DNA of 64,000 nucleotides from Candidatus Electrothrix communis (GCA_030644725.1 CP130629.1:1295572-1359571); one strand, 5' to 3'; shown: positions 25,854-35,960, counted from the first letter of the stretch. Notes: generated by a model not told the origin, from the letters alone. Program-made: numbers and translations.

Positions 25854-28800
25854 TTACTGACCAAGCCTATGATCCGCCCCATGGGCCTTGGCATACACCT
25901 CATGAAGCAAGAAAGCGAGCAGCTCCTGCCGCAACGCTCCATTGGTCATGAAATCTTTGACGATCTTTGCATTACGATCCTGGCGAGCCACAATGGCCTT
26001 AATCGCCTCAGGCTCAAAGACCGGGCTGAACTGTTCTGCTGAGTTGGCCTGGGCCTGTTGGCGTAGCCGTTCATCCTGGGCCAGATCACCAATAACTTGG
26101 ACAACAAGCAGGCCATCTTCCGCTGTCCAATCCGTCTTAAAGCGGCTGTTGATTTGGGCAATAAGCACAGAGAGCGGTGACTGTTCCAGCTCCTTGGCCC
26201 TGCCCGTACCCACCGCACTGGGACCATAGAGCGGAGCAGCCTTTTCACCGATTTCCAGGGCGGCATTGCCCTCAAAGGTCTTTTCATTACGATAGGAAGC
26301 CAAGGCCAACTCATCATCCAGATCCAGCATGCCTGCATCGCTCCGATAGGGCAGCTTGGCCAGCAAATGGAGGCCATAGGCATAGTTTCTTTCCAGCTCA
26401 GTATCCTGCCAATCAATGATCTGGCTGATAAAGGCGTACAAGCGGGTAAAACTGCGCAGGTCGGCCTTCAACTGTTCTCCCTGTTCCAGGTATTTTTCCT
26501 CGCCTGCCTTTGCGGTCGGATCCCGATATTCGTCTTGATACCGTTGCACAGCAGGGGCAATCCATTTATACAGCGCACCATGATCCCGTTTGCTTTGCCG
26601 GGCCTGGGGTTTGAAATAGATACGGGCAAACTCGTCCACATCGCTGGGTCGGATCACCGGCGGAGTCTGAATGGCCCGCAGCAAGGTGTAGATCTGATTG
26701 GGCTCTGTGGGCTGGTCAATTTCCGTGCTTTGAAAATAGGGTGTAAAGGCCTCCTGAATATCCTCAACCCTGTTGGCAAAATCCAGGATAAAGGTGTCGC
26801 CCTTATCCTTGGCAGAACGATTGAGCCGGGACAGGGTCTGAACCGCCTTGAGGCCGGAGAGCGGCTTATCAACAAACATGGTATGGAGCAGGGGCTGATC
26901 AAAGCCGGTCTGGTATTTTTCCGCCACAATCAGGAGTTGATATTCTGGGCTGGCAAAACGCTGGGGCAGTTCTTTTTCCTTAAAGCCGTTCAGGCTCTCC
27001 TCGCTCAGCTGCCTGCATCCGCCGTCCAGATCAGGCTCATTGGGATCCTGGACAAGCCCGGAAAAGGCCACCAGCACCTTGATGTCCTGATAGCCCTGGT
27101 CAGCAAGATAGCGATCAAAGGCCCGTTTATAGCGGACAGCATGGAGCCGGGACCGGGTGACCAACATGGCCTTGGCCTGACCGTTGATCTTGCTCTTGGT
27201 GAATCGGCGGAAATGCTCCACCATGATCTCGGTCTTTTGGGACAGATTATGGGGATGGAGGGACATGAAGCGGGCAATGGCCTTTTTTGCCTTTTTGCTG
27301 TCCAGCTCCGGGTCATCCTCCACGGCCTTGGAGAGCTTGAAATAGCTGTTATAGGTGCTGTAATGACGGAGCACATCCAGGATGAATTTTTCCTCAATGG
27401 CCTGACGCATGGAGTAGAGATGAAAGGGCGCTGGCCTGCCGTCAGCAGCGGGTACCCCGAACATCTCCAGGGTCTTATGCTTGGGTGTGGCGGTAAAGGC
27501 GTAAAAGGAGATATTGGCCTGCCTGCCCCGGCTCTTGGCCTCTTCAAGGACCAGATCTTCCAAGGAGGGCGGTTCCGGTTCGCTGCGATCCTGGTTCTCG
27601 GCCTGGGCCAGGGTTTCTTCCTCGTTCAGGATCAAGTTGACATCGCCGTTCAGGGCGGCGTTGCCCAGACCACCACCCAGCACCCCACGCAGACTGCCAG
27701 CACTTCTGCCGCTCTGGCTGGAATGGGCCTCATCGACAATCACGGCAAAGCGTTTATCCGACAGGTCTTTGACCTTACCCATGAGAAAGGAGAATTTTTG
27801 CAGGGTGGTGATAATGATCTTACTGCCCCGGTTCAGCTCCTCAGCCAGATCAGCAGCATGTTTTTTCTCGTCAATCAGGGCAACGAGTCCGTGCTTATGC
27901 TCTATCTGATAAATCGAATCCTGGAGCTGTTTGTCCAGGTTTCTTCGGTCAGAGACCACAATCACCGACGAAAAAATCGGTTGGTTCTCCTGGTCATGGA
28001 GGCTGGCCAGCTGGTGGGCTGTCCAGGAAATGGTATTGGTCTTGCCACTGCCTGCAGAATGCTGGATCAGGTAATTCTCCCCTGCCCCCTTGTCTCGGGT
28101 CGCGTCCAGTAACTTGCGGGTGGCGATCAGCTGGTGATAGCGGGGGAAGATCAGGGTTTCTGTGGTCTTTTTCTTGCCGGTCCTGGGGTCGCTACGCTCC
28201 TTTTCCTCCAGATGGATAAAGCGGTGGATGATGTCCAGCCAGCTGTCCCGTTGCCAGATTTCTTCCCAGAGATAGCCGCTTGTATAACCTGTGCGGTAGG
28301 TATGCTCTGTTGGATTGCCCTTACCGCCCTGGTTGCCGGTGTTAAAGGGGAGGAAATAGGTTGCGCTCCCAGCCAGCCGGGTGGTCATAAAAACCTCATC
28401 CGGGTCCACGGCAAAATGGACCAAGGCCCGTTTTTTAAACTGGAGCAGCGGGGTTCGGGTTGTGGGGACTCGATTCTCGATATATTGCTTGATCGCGTGA
28501 TCGGTCTGCTGGCCGGTAAAGGGGTTTTTCAGCTCCACGGTGGCAATGGGCAGGCCGTTGAGGGAGAGCAGCATGTCCAGGGTGGAGCGGGCCTTGGTGT
28601 CAAAAGGGACCTGGCGCATCACGGTCAGGCGGTTTTGGCTGTAGCGTTTTTCCGTGTCCGGGTTCAGGGAGGTGGGTGGTTTGAAATAGGCGAGCTGGAG
28701 GTGCTGGCCCCGGTCTTTGACTCCGTTGCGGAGGACATCCAGCAGGCCCCGTGCGTCGCATTCTGCGGCGATCCAGCGCACCACAGCGGCATCGACCTTG

Positions 28801-28997
28801 TTTGGGCCGTAGCTTTTTGCCAGGGCGTCGTAGGTCTCGGGTTGGCTCTCTTTGAGAAAGGCCAGGAGCGTGGTTTTATCCAGGGCCAGGGCCGGGTCGA
28901 ACTGGCTTGGAGCAGCGTGTTCATAGTCAGCATGCTCCAGCAGCCATGCCTCTATGGCGATTTCAAAATGGCTTTCTTTATTGGGTTTGTCTGCCAT
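25854..28997 (-). CDS. hsdR: Type I restriction enzyme, R (restriction/translocase) subunit
   Basis: 1047 residues, standard HsdR length. An N-terminal PD-(D/E)XK nuclease is visible with Asp141 and E155-x-K157 (IATVELKNPF). Superfamily 2 helicase motor: Walker A HSAGSGKTN (312-321), DEAH at 422-425 (VIVDEAHSSQSG), motif III FYAFTATPKHKTLEMFG and motif VI-like EKYQTGFDQPLLHTMFVDKP. Cuts DNA after ATP-driven translocation when the HsdM/HsdS complex meets unmethylated sites. Last gene of the hsdM-hsdS-hsdR operon, 23 bp after hsdS, with an AAGGA ribosome site. No frameshift, so restriction is probably functional. Confidence 0.96.
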   Translation of the reverse strand: MADKPNKESHFEIAIEAWLLEHADYEHAAPSQFDPALALDKTTLLAFLKESQPETYDALAKSYGPNKVDAAVVRWIAAECDARGLLDVLRNGVKDRGQHLQLAYFKPPTSLNPDTEKRYSQNRLTVMRQVPFDTKARSTLDMLLSLNGLPIATVELKNPFTGQQTDHAIKQYIENRVPTTRTPLLQFKKRALVHFAVDPDEVFMTTRLAGSATYFLPFNTGNQGGKGNPTEHTYRTGYTSGYLWEEIWQRDSWLDIIHRFIHLEEKERSDPRTGKKKTTETLIFPRYHQLIATRKLLDATRDKGAGENYLIQHSAGSGKTNTISWTAHQLASLHDQENQPIFSSVIVVSDRRNLDKQLQDSIYQIEHKHGLVALIDEKKHAADLAEELNRGSKIIITTLQKFSFLMGKVKDLSDKRFAVIVDEAHSSQSGRSAGSLRGVLGGGLGNAALNGDVNLILNEEETLAQAENQDRSEPEPPSLEDLVLEEAKSRGRQANISFYAFTATPKHKTLEMFGVPAADGRPAPFHLYSMRQAIEEKFILDVLRHYSTYNSYFKLSKAVEDDPELDSKKAKKAIARFMSLHPHNLSQKTEIMVEHFRRFTKSKINGQAKAMLVTRSRLHAVRYKRAFDRYLADQGYQDIKVLVAFSGLVQDPNEPDLDGGCRQLSEESLNGFKEKELPQRFASPEYQLLIVAEKYQTGFDQPLLHTMFVDKPLSGLKAVQTLSRLNRSAKDKGDTFILDFANRVEDIQEAFTPYFQSTEIDQPTEPNQIYTLLRAIQTPPVIRPSDVDEFARIYFKPQARQSKRDHGALYKWIAPAVQRYQDEYRDPTAKAGEEKYLEQGEQLKADLRSFTRLYAFISQIIDWQDTELERNYAYGLHLLAKLPYRSDAGMLDLDDELALASYRNEKTFEGNAALEIGEKAAPLYGPSAVGTGRAKELEQSPLSVLIAQINSRFKTDWTAEDGLLVVQVIGDLAQDERLRQQAQANSAEQFSPVFEPEAIKAIVARQDRNAKIVKDFMTNGALRQELLAFLLHEVYAKAHGADHRLGQ

Positions 28998-29020
28998 GAT
29001 GCCTGGGTCCTTTGCGGTGG

Positions 29021-30316
29021 TCAGTCTGGGTTGCGTACGTCGATTTTGCCGGTTACTGCTGCGGAGATGAGGGCTGTTCTGCGTTCTTGGAGCAGGGTGA
29101 TGGCGTGCTTTGACTTTTCAACTAATGCGTCCAGCTTGGTTGTTTGATTAGATATGTGTTGCACGATTTCCTGCTGTTCGATTGTAGAGGGCATGAAAAA
29201 AAACAATTGTTCGAACTTTTCTGGTTCGATGCGCCACTGGCTGGGCCGTATGCCATTTGATATCATTTTGTATACATCAGGCATATTTTGGTTTCTGAGT
29301 AAGTAATGAAAAAAGCGGTCATATTCTTTATGAGTGGACGAATAAACCACATAATCTGGACTGGTAATTCCAGTATGCTGCGAGATTCCAAGTGATCCCT
29401 GCCAAGCCTTCATTTTATTAATAACCAGGTCCCCCACTTCAACTAATTGGTAGGAAGATAAGTTTTCAGGAGTTTTATTATGATTGTCATTACGTGAGGA
29501 TTTAATGACGACTCCATAATCTCGATATACAGAGAGCACCTCATGATCTGAATAACCTTGTCGCTTATTTTGCTTGAAGCATTGTTTTAATTTTATCCTG
29601 TTCCAATGCTCCGGCACCTCGCCCAACCACTCCACCCCGGAATCCTTCATTTTTACATCGGGATCCAACCCCTTGGTCACGGTATGGGAGATAACCGCCT
29701 GTCGTTTCTCCTTGAGCAGTTCGATGAGTTTTTGCTGCTTGGCGATCAGGGTGTCGATCTTTTTTGTTTCGTGGTCAAGAAAGTTGGCGATGGCGATTTG
29801 TTCGGAAATTGAAGGGGCAACAACATGTAATCTTACTAATTCTGATGCATTTATTGCTGGGTAACTAATGCCGACGGAATAAGCTACGATTGACTCTATG
29901 AAGTACCTACATCGTACAGCGTAGAAAGCAAAATTTGCATAGAAATTTCTTTGCGGCCTGATAACTGCGAAGCCTGTAGAAACAATTAAATTTTTAGGGG
30001 GTTTTTGAATTCGGGCAACAGCTTCAAGGTATGTACGAACTGTTGATATGATTATATCGCCATCTCTTACTATTCTTCTGGCTCTTGAAGGGGACTTTTT
30101 ATATGGCAACGTTTCTGTTTTAGAAATACCGCTTGTCTTGTCAACGCTTGATATATCTACATATTCAATTTTATAATCAGGAGGTGTTTTTTCAGAGAGA
30201 GTTTCGTCATTATATGAGCAAGTGTATTTTAGCGGCAGCACCTCCCACCCATCAGGCACCGCCCCAAGCCACTCAACCCCGCTCTCCTTATACGCAGGAT
30301 ACCCCCGATACCTCAT
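29021..30316 (-). CDS. hsdS: Type I restriction enzyme, S (specificity) subunit
   Basis: 431 residues. Starts at the ATG 30314-30316, which overlaps the hsdM stop as ATGA and has GGAGG 8 bases upstream. Two target-recognition half-subunits are visible, each opening with the same signature: GVEWLGAVPDGWE near the N-terminus and GVEWLGEVPEHWN near residue 225; each is followed by a variable TRD and a conserved helical spacer (IANFLDHETKKIDTLIAKQ ... and IVQHISNQTTKLDALVEKS). The bipartite DNA site recognised cannot be read from the sequence. Base composition within the TRDs is more AT-rich, as is usual for these exchangeable modules. Confidence 0.96.
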   Translation of the reverse strand: MRYRGYPAYKESGVEWLGAVPDGWEVLPLKYTCSYNDETLSEKTPPDYKIEYVDISSVDKTSGISKTETLPYKKSPSRARRIVRDGDIIISTVRTYLEAVARIQKPPKNLIVSTGFAVIRPQRNFYANFAFYAVRCRYFIESIVAYSVGISYPAINASELVRLHVVAPSISEQIAIANFLDHETKKIDTLIAKQQKLIELLKEKRQAVISHTVTKGLDPDVKMKDSGVEWLGEVPEHWNRIKLKQCFKQNKRQGYSDHEVLSVYRDYGVVIKSSRNDNHNKTPENLSSYQLVEVGDLVINKMKAWQGSLGISQHTGITSPDYVVYSSTHKEYDRFFHYLLRNQNMPDVYKMISNGIRPSQWRIEPEKFEQLFFFMPSTIEQQEIVQHISNQTTKLDALVEKSKHAITLLQERRTALISAAVTGKIDVRNPD

Positions 30317-32274
30317 GAACAAACCTCCTGCAACAACCCCATAATCTCCCCAGACACCTTATCCAGATCCGCATCAATCTCCTCCAGCGGACGAGGCGGC
30401 ACATAGCTGTAAAAATGGCGATTAAAGGGGATCTCGTAACCCACCTTGGTCTTGCTGTGATCAATCCAGGCATCCGGCAGGTGGGGCAGCACCTCACGCT
30501 GAAAATACTCGTCAATATCCTCTGTGAGCGGAATATTCTCATAATCCCTGCGCTGGGAATCAGGTTCCGGGTTACCGTTCTTCATCAGCACCACCTCAGC
30601 CTCTTCGTCATGCGCACTCAAGGCCTGCCAAATGGTCTTGAGCATGGCCGGTTTGACGGTCAAACCTGCTACCTTAAAGGCCGCTTTCATCGCCTTGATA
30701 AAGACCTCTCGATTGCGATAGAGATGGTCCTGATCCAGGCTTTGCAGGGCCTTGATTATCGCCTCCTGCTGATCCTGACCTAATTTTGTAAAGGCAGTGA
30801 CCTTGGCCAAGTTCTCCAGCCGCTCCGCACTGACCTGGAAATTGAGCTGCAAGGGCCGCTCCACCGTGATCCGATGATAGCCAAACTCCCGGTTGTCAAA
30901 GATCTTACAGACCGCAGTCTCTTGAAAATCTCCAAAGATCCGGGTGATCTCCTCAATCTGCTCCGTTGCAATCTGCTTGCGCTTACTGCCCAGGCTCTTG
31001 CGCATGGGGGTGTGAAAGGCCGTGGCATTGATCAGCTGAATCTTGCCCTTGCGCTGTCCTGTTTTCTGATTGGTTACAATCCAGATATAGGTGGCAATGC
31101 CGGTGTTGTAAAACATGTCTGTGGGCAGGGCCACAATGGCCTCCAGCCAGTCGTTTTCAATAACCCAGCGCCGGATCTCGGATTCACCGCTGCCTGCCCC
31201 GCCGGTAAACAGGGGCGAGCCGTTGAGAACAATGGCCAGCCGGGAGACGCTGTCGTCGGTATTGAACTTGGCAATCATATGCTGAAGAAAGAGGAGGGAG
31301 CCATCAGAAACCCGAGGCAGACCAGCCCCGAAACGACCGCTGTAGCCCTGGGAATCCGCCTCATCCTTGATAAGACCCTGGACCTTTTTCCAATCAACCC
31401 CAAAGGGCGGATTAGAGAGCATATAGTCAAAACGCTGCTCAGCCAACCCGTCCTGGGTAAAGGAGTTGCCCGGCAGGATATTGCGGGCGTTCTGGCCCTT
31501 GATGATCATATCAGACTTGCAGGTGGCATAGGATTCATCGTTGAGTTCCTGACCATAGACCTCCAGATGGGCGTCAGGGTTTAGCTCCCGCAGATACTCT
31601 TCTGCCACCGATAGCATGCCGCCGGTGCCGCAGGCCGGGTCGTAGAGTTTGCGGATAATACCCGGTCGGGTCAGGACATCACTGTCCTCCTGAAAGATCA
31701 GGTTGACCATGAGCCGAATCGCCTCCCTGGGGGTGAAATGCTCGCCAGCAGTCTCGTTGGACTGCTCAGAAAAACGGCGGATCAGCTCTTCAAAGATATA
31801 GCCCATCTGCAAATTACTGACCTGATCCGGGTGAAGATCGGTCTGGGCAAAGCGGCTCACCACCAGGTAGAGGAGATTGTCCTTGTCCAGGCGGGTGATC
31901 TGCTCAGGCAGTTTAAAGCAGTCAAGAAAGATCTCCCGGGCATCTCCACTGAAATTATTGATGAGATTATTGAGATTGGCCCCGATATTATCCGGATCAT
32001 CCAGCAGCTTGTCAAAGGTGAAGGCAGAGGTGTTGTGGAAGTTATGGCCTGAGGCCATATTGAGCATGGTCTCCCGCATAACCTCGTCCACCTCCGCAGA
32101 CAGGTTGGCCTGCTGTTCCATGACCGCGTCCTTGCTCGGTTCCAGGACACAGTCCAACCTGCGCAAAACCGTAAAGGGCAGGATCACCCGCCCGTATTCC
32201 GACTGCTTAAAGCTGCCCCGCAGGATCTCTGCGATGCTCCAGATAAAGCTGATGCTTTCGTTGAAATTTTTCAT
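30313..32274 (-). CDS. hsdM: Type I restriction enzyme, M (adenine methyltransferase) subunit
   Basis: 653 residues. N-terminal HsdM helical domain (SISFIWSIAEILRGSFKQSE, ILPFTVLRRLD), then the N6-adenine methyltransferase domain: SAM motif DPACGTGG at 212-219 and catalytic NPPF at 288-291 (SNPPFGVDWK), with TAGEHFTPREAIRLMV just before. The C-terminal extension (about 450-653) is longer than E. coli HsdM and typical of a subgroup. Modifies both strands of the bipartite target with HsdS. First gene of the operon; overlaps hsdS by 4 bases. Confidence 0.96.
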   Translation of the reverse strand: MKNFNESISFIWSIAEILRGSFKQSEYGRVILPFTVLRRLDCVLEPSKDAVMEQQANLSAEVDEVMRETMLNMASGHNFHNTSAFTFDKLLDDPDNIGANLNNLINNFSGDAREIFLDCFKLPEQITRLDKDNLLYLVVSRFAQTDLHPDQVSNLQMGYIFEELIRRFSEQSNETAGEHFTPREAIRLMVNLIFQEDSDVLTRPGIIRKLYDPACGTGGMLSVAEEYLRELNPDAHLEVYGQELNDESYATCKSDMIIKGQNARNILPGNSFTQDGLAEQRFDYMLSNPPFGVDWKKVQGLIKDEADSQGYSGRFGAGLPRVSDGSLLFLQHMIAKFNTDDSVSRLAIVLNGSPLFTGGAGSGESEIRRWVIENDWLEAIVALPTDMFYNTGIATYIWIVTNQKTGQRKGKIQLINATAFHTPMRKSLGSKRKQIATEQIEEITRIFGDFQETAVCKIFDNREFGYHRITVERPLQLNFQVSAERLENLAKVTAFTKLGQDQQEAIIKALQSLDQDHLYRNREVFIKAMKAAFKVAGLTVKPAMLKTIWQALSAHDEEAEVVLMKNGNPEPDSQRRDYENIPLTEDIDEYFQREVLPHLPDAWIDHSKTKVGYEIPFNRHFYSYVPPRPLEEIDADLDKVSGEIMGLLQEVCS

Positions 32275-33022
32275 GTATTATTCAAGAGGTACGAACCGTA
32301 GCTGGCAGGTTGTATTCATCTGATATTTTTTTAAGAGAACAGGCTGTCCAACAACAGGAACGTGCTGGAGAGTCAGCTCAGCTGCAACTGCTTGGTATTT
32401 TTAGCACAGCAAAAAGGCTGCTGCAAGCTATTCAGTGGAAACGATTGCTGGTCAGACTACTGGTCAGCAAAGGGGGGGGGCTGGGAAAATTTACATGACA
32501 ACTTCTGATTTTGAAGATGGCCCAGGAAGGCGGCAAAAAGATTACCGGATATTCTGCCGTGATCAGCACTGGCTGCGGCCATTGCGTAGACGATGCCATC
32601 AATGAATTCGTGTTTTACTTCGCTGACGAGTTCACTACTCAGATATTCATATTCACTGATTTTTTGTTGCTGATAGAATGACATGTTTTTTCGACTTTTT
32701 TTAATGGCATGAAGATATTAACCAATTATCTCATTTTTGACAGTTCATCATCAGATGATAAGTTTTATTTTTAAATAAGCTTGAGATCAAACCGAAAATC
32801 AATCGAGTCTGACCCTATTTTGCTATTGATTTGCTTCACTTCGGCCTCTGATTTTGGCCTGTGATACCGCTATGAATACTTTTTATTGACTTTGTCAATT
32901 CAACATGTATCTTTGGTAGATCGAAATCGTTAATCATGGTATTACCCCGATTTACTACGATTAACTGTTATCTTGAACAACACTCTGGAAGGGCACCATC
33001 AAAAATTCAAAGGAGGAGAATT
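32275..33022. other. Region between hsdM and the ELWxxDGT gene
   Basis: 748 bp containing the broken Uma2 gene (32457-32684), a run of nine G at 32472-32480, and upstream of the repeat-protein gene a weak promoter candidate (TTGACT 32886-32891, TATCTT 32908-32913). A GAGTCTGACCCTATTTTG stretch near 32808 resembles REP/RAYT-type sequence, on memory only. Confidence 0.4.
32457..32684 (-). pseudogene. Uma2/DUF820 nuclease, N-terminal fragment
   Basis: 75 codons opening MSFYQQQKISEYEYLSSELV and SEVKHEFIDGIVYAMAAASADHG, a close match to the start of Uma2-family (DUF820) putative restriction-like nucleases, whose full length is about 190 residues. The similarity ends at LSCKF; a G9 homopolymer and stops in all frames follow. 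The catalytic D and E-x-K of the family, which lie further on, are missing, so the fragment cannot be active. Uma2 genes are often multicopy near mobile DNA in related bacteria. Confidence 0.75.
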
Positions 33023-35752
33023 ATGAAAAACAAACAAATGCATTCTTGGCGGGTTGCTTTAACCGCTGTCATGCTGTTGGCCCTGCTGCCGTTAAGCACA
33101 ATAGCGGCAGAGCCGTATCTGGTCAAGGATATCAATCTGTTTTCACAAAGCTCCATGCCTTCTCAAGGGGTTGCTCTGGGCAATATTTATTACTTTACCG
33201 CCTCTGACGAAATTCACGGTCGTGAGTTGTGGAAGAGCGACGGTACTGAGGAGGGAACCGTCATGGTAAAAGACATTTACGAGGGCTCAAGCGGCTCGAA
33301 TCCCAACCATCTGACCGTTATGGACGGGCTGCTCTATTTCAGCGCCAATGACGGAATACACGGCGAGGAGCTGTGGAAGAGCGACGGGACAGAGGAGGGA
33401 ACCGTCATGGTAAAAGAAACTTACGAGGGTTCAGTCGGCTCGATTTTCTACGATCTGACTGTTATGGACGGGCTGCTCTATTTCGCAACCACTGACTACA
33501 ATAGTAGTGCGCTGTGGAAGAGCGACGGTACTGAGGAGGGAACCGTCATGGTGACTTACTACTACATGTATCTAGACAATCTGACCGCTATGGACGGGCT
33601 CCTCTATTTCACAACATCTTTCGAAGAAAGTGGAGATTATCTGTGGAAGAGCGACGGTACTGAGGAGGGAACCGTTATGGTAAAAACTATTAATTCTCTA
33701 AAAGAGTATCCGGCCTATTCCCCAAGATATCTGACAGCTGTGGACGGGCTGCTCTATTTCAGCGCCAATGACGAAACTAACGGCGAGGAGCTATGGAAGA
33801 GCGACGGTACTGAGGAGGGAACCGTCATGGTAAAAGACATTAACGTAGGCTCAAGCGGCTCGAACCCCAACCATCTGACCGTTATGGACGGGCTCCTCTA
33901 TTTCACGGCCTATGACGGAACCAGCGGCACTGAGCTGTGGAAGAGCGACGGTACTGAGGAGGGGACCGTCATGGTAAAAGACATTAACGTGGGCTCAAGC
34001 AGCTCGGACTCAAGTTTTCTGATCGCTATGGGCGGGGTGCTCTATTTCGTGGCCGATGACGGGACCAACGGAAAAGAGCTGTGGAAAAGCGACGGTACTG
34101 AGGAGGGGACCGTCATGGTAAAAGACATTAACGCGGGCTCAAGCAGCTCGGACCCAAGTTTTCTGACCGCTATGGGCGGAGTGCTCTATTTTATGGCCTC
34201 TAACGGAACCAATGAGCTGTGGAAGAGCGATGGTACAAGTGCGGGAACCGTCATGGTCAAAGACATTAACGGGTACTTAAAAAAGTCGGCCCCCTACAAT
34301 CTAACCGTTGTGGACGGGACCCTCTATTTCAGCGCCTATGACTACATTCACGGCATGGAGCCGTGGAAGAGTGACGGTACTGAGAAGGGAACCGTCATGA
34401 TAAAAGACATTTACGTGGACATAAGCAAAAGTAACTCGGCCCCACGCACTCTGACCACTGTGGACGGACTGCTCTATTTCAGCGCCAATGACGGAGCCCA
34501 CGGCGAGGAGCTGTGGAAGAGCGACGGGACTGAAGCGGGAACCGTCATGGTAAAGGATATTTACTCGGGCTCAAGCAGCTCGATCCCCGTCTACTCTGGC
34601 TATCATATGACCGCAGTGGACAAGCTACTCTATTTCAGGGCCAATAATGAAACCCACGGTCGTGAGTTGTGGAAGAGCGACGGGACAGAGGCTGGAACTG
34701 TAATGGTAAAAGATATTTACGCGGGATCAAGCGGATCGGTCTCCTACTCTGATATGACGGCTGTGGACGGGGTGCTCTATTTCAATGCCGATGACGGAAT
34801 CCACGGCGAGGAGCTGTGGAAGAGTGACGGTACAGAGGCTGGAACTGTAATGATCAAAGACATTAACACGGGCTTAAGCAAGTCGTCCCCCTCCAATCTA
34901 ACCGCTGTGGACGGGCTCCTCTATTTCAGAGCCGATGACGGAATCCATGGCCTTGAGCTGTGGAAGAGCGACGGGACTGAGGCGGGGACCATCATGGTAA
35001 AAGACATTAACGCGGGCTCAAGCAGATCGGGTGCCTACTCTCTGATCGCTATGGACGGGCTCCTCTATTTCAGAGCCGATGACGGAATCCATGGTCATGA
35101 GCTGTGGAAAAGCGATGGTACTGAGGCGGGGACCATCATGGTAAAAGACATTTACGAGGGCTCAAGCAAATCGGTCGCCTACGCCTGTAGGACCACTATG
35201 GACGGGCTCCTCTATTTCAATGCCGATGACGGAATCCATGGTTATGAGCTGTGGAAGAGCGATGGTACTGAGGCGGGGACCACCATGGTAAAAGACATTT
35301 ACGAGGGCTCAAGCGAATCGGTCTCCTACACTCCTATGACCACTATGGACGGGCTCCTCTATTTCAGTGCTGATAATGGAGCCAACGGCAGAGAGCTGTG
35401 GAAAAGCGACGGGACAGAGGCGGGAACTGTTATAGTCAAAGACATTTACGCGGGCTTAACTGGCTCGAATCCCAACCATCTAACCGTTGTGGACGGGCTC
35501 CTCTATTTCAGTGCCGAGAATGGAGCCAACGGCAGAGAGCTGTGGAAGAGCGATGGGACAGAGGCGGGAACTGTTATAATCAAAGACATTTACGCAGACT
35601 TAACTGGCTCGAATCCCTACTATCTGACCGTTGTGGACGGGCTGCTCTATTTCAGTGCCGATAATGGAGCCAACGGCAGAGAGCTGTGGGCGTATGTACC
35701 TAAAAAAATAATAGGATGGCTACCTGCTGTCTTTCTGTTACTGGTGCCATAA
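33023..35752 (+). CDS. Secreted ELWxxDGT repeat protein
   Basis: 909 residues from the ATG at 33023, which has a perfect AGGAGG ribosome site (the frame is open from 32936). Signal peptide MKNKQMHSWRV + hydrophobic core, cleavage probably after STIAA. The rest is 17 copies of a 42-50-residue repeat centred on ELWKSDGTEEGTVMVKDI, each followed by a spacer and DGLLYFSANDG, then a last incomplete unit (RELWAYVPK) and a hydrophobic tail IIGWLPAVFLLLV that may anchor the protein. Early repeats carry TEEGT and later ones TEAGT, so the array grew by two block expansions. The repeat family is known in secreted proteins of marine and sediment bacteria; it probably forms a beta-propeller-like surface. 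Function unknown; adhesion or extracellular binding is plausible. Confidence 0.9.
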   Translation: MKNKQMHSWRVALTAVMLLALLPLSTIAAEPYLVKDINLFSQSSMPSQGVALGNIYYFTASDEIHGRELWKSDGTEEGTVMVKDIYEGSSGSNPNHLTVMDGLLYFSANDGIHGEELWKSDGTEEGTVMVKETYEGSVGSIFYDLTVMDGLLYFATTDYNSSALWKSDGTEEGTVMVTYYYMYLDNLTAMDGLLYFTTSFEESGDYLWKSDGTEEGTVMVKTINSLKEYPAYSPRYLTAVDGLLYFSANDETNGEELWKSDGTEEGTVMVKDINVGSSGSNPNHLTVMDGLLYFTAYDGTSGTELWKSDGTEEGTVMVKDINVGSSSSDSSFLIAMGGVLYFVADDGTNGKELWKSDGTEEGTVMVKDINAGSSSSDPSFLTAMGGVLYFMASNGTNELWKSDGTSAGTVMVKDINGYLKKSAPYNLTVVDGTLYFSAYDYIHGMEPWKSDGTEKGTVMIKDIYVDISKSNSAPRTLTTVDGLLYFSANDGAHGEELWKSDGTEAGTVMVKDIYSGSSSSIPVYSGYHMTAVDKLLYFRANNETHGRELWKSDGTEAGTVMVKDIYAGSSGSVSYSDMTAVDGVLYFNADDGIHGEELWKSDGTEAGTVMIKDINTGLSKSSPSNLTAVDGLLYFRADDGIHGLELWKSDGTEAGTIMVKDINAGSSRSGAYSLIAMDGLLYFRADDGIHGHELWKSDGTEAGTIMVKDIYEGSSKSVAYACRTTMDGLLYFNADDGIHGYELWKSDGTEAGTTMVKDIYEGSSESVSYTPMTTMDGLLYFSADNGANGRELWKSDGTEAGTVIVKDIYAGLTGSNPNHLTVVDGLLYFSAENGANGRELWKSDGTEAGTVIIKDIYADLTGSNPYYLTVVDGLLYFSADNGANGRELWAYVPKKIIGWLPAVFLLLVP

Positions 35753-35794
35753 TCACCCCATTACAACAGAGGAGAAATCTCCCCCCTAAAGCAA

Positions 35795-35829
35795 AAAGGC
35801 CACTCCCGTTTTACACGAGAGTGGCCTTT
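35795..35829. terminator. Bidirectional terminator, copy 1 of 3
   Basis: AAAGGCCACTC (35795-35805) pairs with GAGTGGCCTTT (35819-35829), with A run before and T run after. It ends the ELWxxDGT gene. Followed by CTTCAAGATCAAAAAATC, which also follows the carB terminator at 44238. Confidence 0.85.
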
Positions 35830-35914
35830 CCAACTTCAAGATCAAAAAATCGGTGGTCTCCCTCTGGAGTGTAACTCGGTAACCCGCGTTACTGTTTCCA
35901 CCAAGACAACAAAA

Positions 35915-35950
35915 AAAGGCCACTCCCGTTGTACACGAGAGTGGCCTTTT
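35915..35950. terminator. Bidirectional terminator, copy 2 of 3
   Basis: Near-identical hairpin to copy 1 (AAAGGCCACTC / GAGTGGCCTTTT). In the minus direction it lies just after a remnant of the carB 3' end and before it in the plus direction, exactly as copy 3 does at the real carB. Confidence 0.85.
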
Positions 35951-35960
35951 CATCTTCAAA

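Noticed and set aside
26367-29147. Very long plus-strand reading frames (581 and 337 codons) opposite hsdR
   Set aside because: They are antisense shadows of hsdR, which has all motifs of its family on the minus strand.
32310-32498. 62-codon plus-strand ORF next to the Uma2 fragment
   Set aside because: No ribosome site or family; it overlaps the decayed Uma2 region and ends within its homopolymer.
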